DNA from: Caldilineaceae bacterium
GTDB lineage: Bacteria; Chloroflexota; Anaerolineae; Caldilineales; Caldilineaceae
Reading direction: 5' to 3'
Assembly: GCA_014879855.1 (NCBI GenBank)
Contig: JACSRH010000329.1
Coordinates: 1-9,895, forward strand
DNA length: 9,895 bases
The notes beneath the pieces were generated by a model. The model saw nothing but the letters and a program-made list of their open reading frames with translations, was not told where the DNA came from and ran no database searches. Shown here piece after piece: positions 5,662-9,895 of the stretch. A program made the position numbers and the translations under genes. Position 1 is the stretch's first letter. The number at the start of each line of letters is the position of its first letter.

Positions 5662-7512
5662 TCAGAATTGGAGATTCCAAACATCTTTTTCGACCGGATC
5701 AGGGACGAAATAGAGCCAAAGCACGCGTTCTTCTTTTTCATTGATCAAGAAGTCGGCGTTATCAGACAAGCCGCGCCAGGGTGTGCTGGCAGTAAAGGCC
5801 ACCATGCCTGGATACACCAGGATGGTGACTGAGGAACCAGGCTCGAGATCCCATTCGCCGGTCAGATTATCGCGCTCTGGCCGGAACTTCTGGTCAAGCG
5901 TGAACCGCATGACTTGGTCGAAGCCATTGTTGACGACGATGCGCGCCAACCCTTCCGGCACTTCGGCCACCTGCGGCATCGGCGTAATTTCCTCAGTGGG
6001 CGCCTCCGCTTCAGCCGGCGGCGCTTCGCTAGGAGCAGGCGCTTCTTCCACCACAGGCGGCTCCTCGCTTGTGGTGCTCTCTTCCACTATGGCAACTTCG
6101 GTCGGCTCGGCGACGGCTACAACCTCGGTTGGCGCAGGAGGGGCGACTTCTTCGGTTGGCGCAGGGGTGGCGAGTGCGGCAACAGGCTGTCCATCCACGG
6201 GCAACTCAGCCAGATTGCCTTCACATAGAATAAATTCCGGATCCGCCGTGACCCATCCATCGCGCGCCACGCGCTCTGTCACCTGCATCCACGTCTGCGT
6301 GGCGTCAAAGCCTACGACAATGACCGACCCCGGCTCACTCTCGGTGCCGCGAATCTTAGCAATGATCGGAAATTCCAGACCTGGGCCATTGCGCACATTC
6401 AGGGTAGGGACGCGCAGCCGACAAAGCGCCTGCGGCGGCGCCTTGACAGTTTCGCCGCTGCTGGCAATGATGCCTTGCAGCGTAACCGTGGTGAGGCGGG
6501 TGTTGTTCGGGCCTGGCGTATCGTTGCGCAACAGGCCGTAGTAAAAGCCAGGCTCAACACCCTGCGGCGCCCATTCACAGACGCTCTGCCCGCCGGCGTC
6601 GATGCACGAACGTAGCTGTACAATCACAGGATCGCCCGGCGCCACACTAAACTCCTGCACGGAGGCTGGCGCCACTTCGTATAACGCGTTGTTGACGATC
6701 ACAGTTTCGCGCTCGCCTGTGCGGTTCTGAATCCAGATCTGATCCGCTGGCGGCGCTCCTGCTGTGCGCAGCGAAAGCGTGATATCTTCACCAAGCTGCT
6801 GGCTAACAATAACTTCGTAGAATCCATCGCGCGTCAGTAAATAAGGATCCCAGAAACAGCCGGGGTCGGCGTCGCTCTTAGACGCTTCACAGTTGAAGAG
6901 GTTCAGGACCGCGGTGTCACGCACCAACTCCAGCCCGATCGACCGCAACGGGGCTACTTCGTACGTGCTGCCTTCCACAAAAAAACGGACCGCCACCTCG
7001 GCGCGGTTGGCAATAATTGTCCCTTCCAAGATCGTGCTGTACGCCCCATCTAACATAATGTCATCGCCGGAAACGACGCCCTCATTCTCGACCGTCGACG
7101 TCAGCGCAACAGTGTCCGTCAGCGCAACAGTGTCCGTCAGCGCAACAGTGTCCGTCAGCGCAACAGTCGAAGTCAGCGGCACAGCCGCAGTCAGAGCCAC
7201 AGTTGAAGTCGGAGCCACAGCCGAAGTCGGAGCCACAGCCGAAGTTGCAGCTACGGTTGGCGTCAGCACTTCTGTGGGCGTCAGGATCAGCGTTGTGGTC
7301 AGACTATTGGTTTGCGTCACAGGAGATCGCTGACGCAGAGCGGCGAAGGGCGCAGTTTCGCCCCAGGTGCGGAGGGCAACTTCTTTCATCTGGGTTTGTT
7401 CGGTGCTTGTGCGGACTGCAAAGACGGGGCTAGCAGTCGTTGCGGCCATGACCGGTGTGGTTAAGGTCGTGGCCACCATGAGCACGAGCACAGAAATCAG
7501 TGCTTTCTTCAT
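5662..7512 (-). CDS. Secreted multi-domain protein with SH3b domain, duplicated CxWxP module and hexapeptide repeats
   Basis: A 616-residue exported protein. Residues 1-23 are a Sec signal peptide (MKK, hydrophobic core, cleavage near PVMAA). Residues ~84-138 are a six-residue Thr/Val/Ala/Leu repeat (TDTVAL and variants). Residues ~160-250 and ~255-345 are two copies of one beta-rich module, each with YEVAP, a Cys, then CxWxP and GFY (C208/C219 and C303/C312, probable disulphides). Residues 363-431 are a bacterial SH3 domain (LNVRNGPG at 371-378, GWV at 419-421), bracketed by C364 and C430. Residues 446-515 are a Pro/Glu/Ala-rich linker, and 521-616 a final domain that may be a diverged third module. 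SH3b domains often bind cell-wall or surface ligands; no catalytic domain is seen, so an envelope-associated binding role is only an inference. The ATG at 7512 lacks a clear Shine-Dalgarno. It is a single-gene unit, convergent with the MFS gene. Confidence 0.85.
   Translation of the reverse strand: MKKALISVLVLMVATTLTTPVMAATTASPVFAVRTSTEQTQMKEVALRTWGETAPFAALRQRSPVTQTNSLTTTLILTPTEVLTPTVAATSAVAPTSAVAPTSTVALTAAVPLTSTVALTDTVALTDTVALTDTVALTSTVENEGVVSGDDIMLDGAYSTILEGTIIANRAEVAVRFFVEGSTYEVAPLRSIGLELVRDTAVLNLFNCEASKSDADPGCFWDPYLLTRDGFYEVIVSQQLGEDITLSLRTAGAPPADQIWIQNRTGERETVIVNNALYEVAPASVQEFSVAPGDPVIVQLRSCIDAGGQSVCEWAPQGVEPGFYYGLLRNDTPGPNNTRLTTVTLQGIIASSGETVKAPPQALCRLRVPTLNVRNGPGLEFPIIAKIRGTESEPGSVIVVGFDATQTWMQVTERVARDGWVTADPEFILCEGNLAELPVDGQPVAALATPAPTEEVAPPAPTEVVAVAEPTEVAIVEESTTSEEPPVVEEAPAPSEAPPAEAEAPTEEITPMPQVAEVPEGLARIVVNNGFDQVMRFTLDQKFRPERDNLTGEWDLEPGSSVTILVYPGMVAFTASTPWRGLSDNADFLINEKEERVLWLYFVPDPVEKDVWNLQF
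7100..7279 (-). repeat. 18-bp coding minisatellite (about 10 units)
   Basis: Ten consecutive 18-base units fill 7100-7279. The first three (gtcagcgcaacagtgtcc on the + strand) are identical, the fourth differs only in its last three bases, and units 7 and 8 are identical to each other. The outer units diverge progressively. Since 18 is a multiple of three, unit gain or loss keeps the frame and changes the number of TDTVAL-like hexapeptides in the SH3b protein. Confidence 0.9.
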
Positions 7513-7891
7513 AAGGCTTACTCGTCACTCAGTTTCTGTTAATCCAGGCGTATGCTGTAGGTTCCAGCCATTCAGTATAAGCAAGGCGTCTTTGCTTTGC
7601 TCTCTAACGACCCTACAGAATCAGTACGCCGGCACTACATTCCATTGCGTATGCCAGACTTTGCAGGACTGGCGTTGAACTTGTGTCTCGTTTCACGTCA
7701 TACAACGATCAACAGACAAATTGCTACGCATAGCAAACGTCTGGCGGCAGATTATAGTTTCATGGAGCATGATGATGCCCCTTATGTGCAAAAACCTTCT
7801 GCCTCGACGCAATCCGCAACTATTATTGCAGAAAAGCAAAGGCGCAGGGCTTTGCCCCGCGCCTACCATCCCAATGGTCGATTGAGTGCAG
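7513..7891. other. Gene-free region upstream of the SH3b gene
   Basis: About 380 bases with no convincing gene. The lower-GC composition and stops in most frames argue against coding. At its right end it holds the rpmG terminator (7833-7864). A minus-strand TATAAT (plus attata, 7751-7756) could be a -10 box for the SH3b gene, though no good -35 is visible. Just downstream of that on the minus strand is the palindrome ttgctacgcatagcaa (7721-7736, 6-bp arms), an operator-like position. These regulatory calls are tentative. Confidence 0.45.
7833..7864 (-). terminator. Intrinsic terminator of rpmG
   Basis: Read on the minus strand, aggcgcggggc and gccctgcgcct (7864-7854 and 7850-7840) form an 11-bp stem with one G-U pair and a 3-base loop, followed by TTGCTTTTCTG. 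On the + strand the same pair is a C-A mismatch, so the hairpin is better formed in the minus transcript. It lies 28 bases after the rpmG stop. Confidence 0.8.
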
Positions 7892-8053
7892 TCACTTCGC
7901 TTCGCGATAGACGACGTGGCGGCGGACAATCGGGTCAAACTTGCGCAGCTCGATCCGGCTCGGATCGTTGCGGCGATTCTTCGTGGTCAGATACATGTGC
8001 GAGCTTTCGGTGCTGCGCATCTTGATAAGCTGTCGTGGTCCCTTTTTTGCCAT
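7892..8053 (-). CDS. rpmG: 50S ribosomal protein L33 (zinc-independent form)
   Basis: A 53-residue basic protein matching bacterial L33, a small component of the large ribosomal subunit near the E site. Family features are the MAKKGPRQLIKMRSTESSHMYLTTKN start and the ending ELRKFDPIVRRHVVYREAK (given here in part: KFDPIVRRHVVYREAK at 38-53). It has no cysteines, so it is the C-minus paralogue type that does not bind zinc. An in-frame ATG 10 codons upstream (8083) exists, but the MAKK start at 8053 matches the family and has AAGGA 10 bases before it. The gene is a single-gene unit with its own promoter and terminator, 96 bases downstream of mtnP. Confidence 0.95.
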   Translation of the reverse strand: MAKKGPRQLIKMRSTESSHMYLTTKNRRNDPSRIELRKFDPIVRRHVVYREAK

Positions 8054-8098
8054 GATCCATTTTCCTTTCCTGCTGCGGCCCAAAACCTACAAACAGAC

Positions 8099-8127
8099 AG
8101 TATAGCGCAGACAGGTGCAGAACACAA
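8099..8127 (-). promoter_or_regulatory. Probable promoter of rpmG
   Basis: On the minus strand TTGTGT (8127-8122) and TATACT (8104-8099) are spaced by exactly 17 bases. The -10 matches 5 of 6 consensus positions, the -35 only 3 of 6. Transcription would begin near 8092, giving a leader of about 40 bases before the L33 ATG. Confidence 0.5.
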
Positions 8128-8149
8128 AACGCTGCGCGGCAAATCGCCG

Positions 8150-9040
8150 TCACGCTTGATGGAAATATTTGCCAACCAGGAGATCGAGACGCTTGATCAC
8201 CTGTGCCGGCGCTACATCTCGGTTCGTGATGATGGCATCGCACAACGCTCCTGCCTGCGGTGAAGCGCCCACCGTCTCCAGCGCGCGAATGGCGTTGAGC
8301 ACCGCCTGCTTCGCCACCGCCGCGTTCGACAGCAGCGTCTGGATGACCATTTCGACCGTGACGGGCGTCTCATTTTCGTGCCAGACGTCGTAGTCGGTGA
8401 CGTGCGCCATGACCGCGTAGCTCATTTCGGCTTCGCGCGCCAGTTGCGTTTCAGGCGTCGTGGTCATGCCGATGATGTCCATCCCCCAGGTGCGAAAGAC
8501 GCGGCTCTCGGCTTTGGTGCTGAAGCGCGGCCCTTCAACGGTGATGAAATTGCCGCCTTTATGCACAGGCGCCCCGGTTTCCGTGACCGCCGCGTGACAA
8601 ATGTCGGAGAGTGTGGGACAGAAGGGGTCGGCGACGCCGATGTGGACGACCAGCCCGGCAGTGCCAGCGTCGGGGTCGTCGAAGAAGCTGAGTTTTCGCG
8701 CATGGGTGCGGTCGAAGAGCTGGTCGGGGATGACGATGTGGCCCGGTGCAATGTTTTCACGCAGGCTGCCGCACGCGCTGACGCCGATGAGATACTCGAC
8801 GCCGAGCTGCTTGAAGCCGTAAACATTGGCGCGATAGTTGACCCGACTGGGGTTGATGCGATGGCCGCGGCCATGGCGCGCCAAAAAAGCCACGCGCTGC
8901 TCACCCACCTTGCCGATGATATACGCGTCCGACGGCGCGCCAAAGGGCGTGTCGAGCACCACTTCTTCGATGTCGGTCAGTGCTTCCATCTGATAGACGC
9001 CGCTGCCGCCAATCACACCAATGCGAATAGGATCCTTCAT
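8150..9040 (-). CDS. mtnP: S-methyl-5'-thioadenosine phosphorylase (MTAP)
   Basis: A 296-residue cytoplasmic enzyme of the trimeric purine nucleoside phosphorylase family. It splits methylthioadenosine, by-product of polyamine and related synthesis, with phosphate into adenine and methylthioribose-1-phosphate for methionine salvage. Visible motifs are GVIGGSGVY (res 8-16) and RHGRGHRINPSRVNYRAN (55-72) for phosphate and sugar binding, SACGSLRENIAPGHIVIPDQ (88-107), VEGPRFSTKAESRVFRTWG (168-186) and GMTTTPE (191-197). TDYD (215-218) supplies the two Asp residues that select adenine over 6-oxopurines, so MTAP is favoured over methylthioinosine phosphorylase or PNP. Position 191 is Gly where human MTAP has Asn (INMTT), a variation I associate from memory with methylthioinosine phosphorylases. 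An ORF extension to 9136 exists, but the start at 9040 fits the family and has GGAG six bases upstream. Confidence 0.93.
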   Translation of the reverse strand: MKDPIRIGVIGGSGVYQMEALTDIEEVVLDTPFGAPSDAYIIGKVGEQRVAFLARHGRGHRINPSRVNYRANVYGFKQLGVEYLIGVSACGSLRENIAPGHIVIPDQLFDRTHARKLSFFDDPDAGTAGLVVHIGVADPFCPTLSDICHAAVTETGAPVHKGGNFITVEGPRFSTKAESRVFRTWGMDIIGMTTTPETQLAREAEMSYAVMAHVTDYDVWHENETPVTVEMVIQTLLSNAAVAKQAVLNAIRALETVGASPQAGALCDAIITNRDVAPAQVIKRLDLLVGKYFHQA

Positions 9041-9193
9041 GTCTTGCTCCAGACTTCTATGTTTTTGTGCGGTTAAGTTTTTATCCAGCAATTGGTTGCG
9101 ACGTCTTGTAGCATCCTTGACGCACAAGCGCTTCACAAATATTTCTGGATAGACGCCCTACCAATACGGCGCGCCAATAAACGATGAGAATCC

Positions 9194-9227
9194 CTTTGCG
9201 CCTTTGCCTCTTTGCGCCTCTCTGCGC
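9194..9227. repeat. Degenerate tandem octamer CTTTGCGC
   Basis: Four successive units, ctttgcgc, ctttgcct, ctttgcgc and ctctctgcgc, lie in the gap between mtnP and rfbC. From memory, 'ctttgcgcctttgcgtctttgcg'-like strings recur between genes in many unrelated environmental bacterial genomes, and this looks like such a copy. No open frame or promoter role is evident. Confidence 0.6.
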
Positions 9228-9255
9228 TAAGAATTATTCTCAGGATAGATAGACG

Positions 9256-9792
9256 CTAAGGTCGTTGTGCGTCAGGAATGTCAGCCAGCCGCGGGTTGGC
9301 GCGATCACGGCCCGAAAGGATCGGCGTCGTGGCGTCCCAGGCGACGGCCAGCGTCGGATCATCCCACGCCACGCCGAATTCGTCGCTCCCGTCATAGTAG
9401 TTATCGACCAAATAGGTGAGCGTGGCATCCGTCAGCGCGTAGAAACCATGCGCCACGCCCGTGGGGATAAAGACGCCTGTATCGTTGTGGTCGCCGATCT
9501 CGATGATCTCGCTGGCGCCAAAGGTCGGCGATGCGCGCCGCAGGTCGGCCAGTCCCACGCGCACGCGCCCGTGTGGCACATACCAATAATCGACCTGATG
9601 AAAATGATAATGCAGCCCGCGCAGCACGCCCGCGCGGCTGTCGCTGCGATTCGTCTGGACGATCTCCCAGGTGCGCTCGGGAAACCAATCTTTGCGAAAG
9701 GTCTCCAGAAAGCGGCCGCGTTCGTCGCCAAACGCCTTGAGCCGGGCAAGTTTGACCCCAACAATGTGGCTGGATTCGATAATCTCTGTCAT
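9256..9792 (-). CDS. rfbC: dTDP-4-dehydrorhamnose 3,5-epimerase family protein
   Basis: A 178-residue cupin-fold epimerase of the RmlC/RfbC family. RmlC converts dTDP-4-keto-6-deoxyglucose to the L-rhamnose epimer, the third step of dTDP-rhamnose synthesis for O-antigen and other surface glycans. Motifs present are DERGRFLETF (res 23-32), NRS (48-50), GVLRGLHYH (55-63) with the catalytic His61, SPTFG (88-92), GVFIPTGVAHGFYAL (106-120) and EFGVAWDDP (138-146), with tyrosines at 127, 132 and 133 in the usual active-site segment. The end ILSGRDRANPRL follows the family pattern. Length is normal. Other sugar-nucleotide 3- or 3,5-epimerases share this fold, and no other rml gene is in the window, so the exact sugar is not proven. 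GAGGA lies 4 bases before the ATG. The neighbouring gene to the right, if any, is outside. Confidence 0.9.
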   Translation of the reverse strand: MTEIIESSHIVGVKLARLKAFGDERGRFLETFRKDWFPERTWEIVQTNRSDSRAGVLRGLHYHFHQVDYWYVPHGRVRVGLADLRRASPTFGASEIIEIGDHNDTGVFIPTGVAHGFYALTDATLTYLVDNYYDGSDEFGVAWDDPTLAVAWDATTPILSGRDRANPRLADIPDAQRP

Positions 9793-9838
9793 GCATTCCT
9801 CGATTTACTGACCGCTAGGGTAAGCGTTTTTGCGGAAC

Positions 9839-9872
9839 ATCTTCCCGGAAGCTCCAAAGCTTCCGGGAAGAT
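9839..9872. terminator. 15-bp perfect hairpin upstream of rfbC
   Basis: Bases 9839-9853 (atcttcccggaagct) pair perfectly with 9858-9872 around a 4-base loop (ccaa). No adjacent U tract is visible on either strand. It probably ends a transcript coming from the right edge, or it is an intergenic palindrome like the one at 930-987. Confidence 0.5.
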
Positions 9873-9895
9873 TACAGACTAGCATCAATTTATTA

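Noticed and set aside
5529..5744. 71-codon plus-strand frame after the MFS gene
   Set aside because: It runs through the strong terminator and into the 3' end of the SH3b gene, and its translation shows no recognisable feature.
7100..7279. Possible CRISPR array
   Set aside because: The 18-base units are directly adjacent with no unique spacers, and the repeat lies inside a coding frame.
6893..7333. Plus-strand frame encoding VSATVSV-type repeats, opposite the minisatellite
   Set aside because: An 18-bp repeat keeps several frames open. The minus frame has the signal peptide and SH3b domain; this one has neither, and no start signal.
7597..8025. 142-codon plus-strand frame over the SH3b upstream region
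   Set aside because: It spans the rpmG terminator and most of rpmG in antisense, and has no domain or ribosome site.
8054..8083. N-terminal extension of L33 by 10 codons
   Set aside because: L33 proteins start with MAKK/MAKG; the extension covers the ribosome binding site.
9041..9136. N-terminal extension of MTAP by 32 codons
   Set aside because: The extension is basic and unlike the family start. MKDPIRIGVIGGSG begins where the family does and has GGAG six bases upstream.

Overview
The window is GC-rich and mostly ordinary chromosomal DNA. It probably comes from a member of the Chloroflexota (Anaerolineae or Caldilineae type). That placement is an inference. It rests on two secreted proteins with long Thr-Pro 'TPTPTP' linkers (a lipoprotein and an SH3b protein), a cysteine-free L33, and long perfect intergenic hairpins. 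No 16S or other decisive marker is present.

Layout, left to right. The 3' half of glmS (+) runs in from the left edge and ends at a 27-bp perfect hairpin shared with a convergent operon. That operon, on the minus strand, is ParA-type ATPase, then a small DUF4177-like protein, then a GNAT acetyltransferase; the genes overlap or nearly touch. Divergent from it is a Thr-Pro-rich lipoprotein (+). A gene-free stretch of about 400 bp follows, carrying several hairpins and one terminator, and then a DHA1/TetA-like MFS exporter (+) with a strong terminator. A 616-residue secreted SH3b protein (-) follows, containing an 18-bp coding minisatellite and an internal duplication. The right third is all on the minus strand: rpmG (L33) with its own promoter and terminator, mtnP (methylthioadenosine phosphorylase), an intergenic octamer repeat, and rfbC (dTDP-4-dehydrorhamnose 3,5-epimerase). 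Another perfect hairpin lies close to the right edge.

How the genes work together. glmS (UDP-GlcNAc precursor) and rfbC (dTDP-rhamnose) both feed envelope polysaccharide synthesis, but they are far apart and not co-transcribed. mtnP belongs to methionine salvage and rpmG to the ribosome. The only compact multi-gene unit is parA / DUF4177-like / GNAT. No ParB gene or parS-like site was recognised beside it, so it may be an orphan positioning system. No CRISPR array, insertion sequence, prophage, tRNA or rRNA was found. The best candidates for something undescribed are the ParA-partner pair and the duplicated CxWxP module of the SH3b protein.
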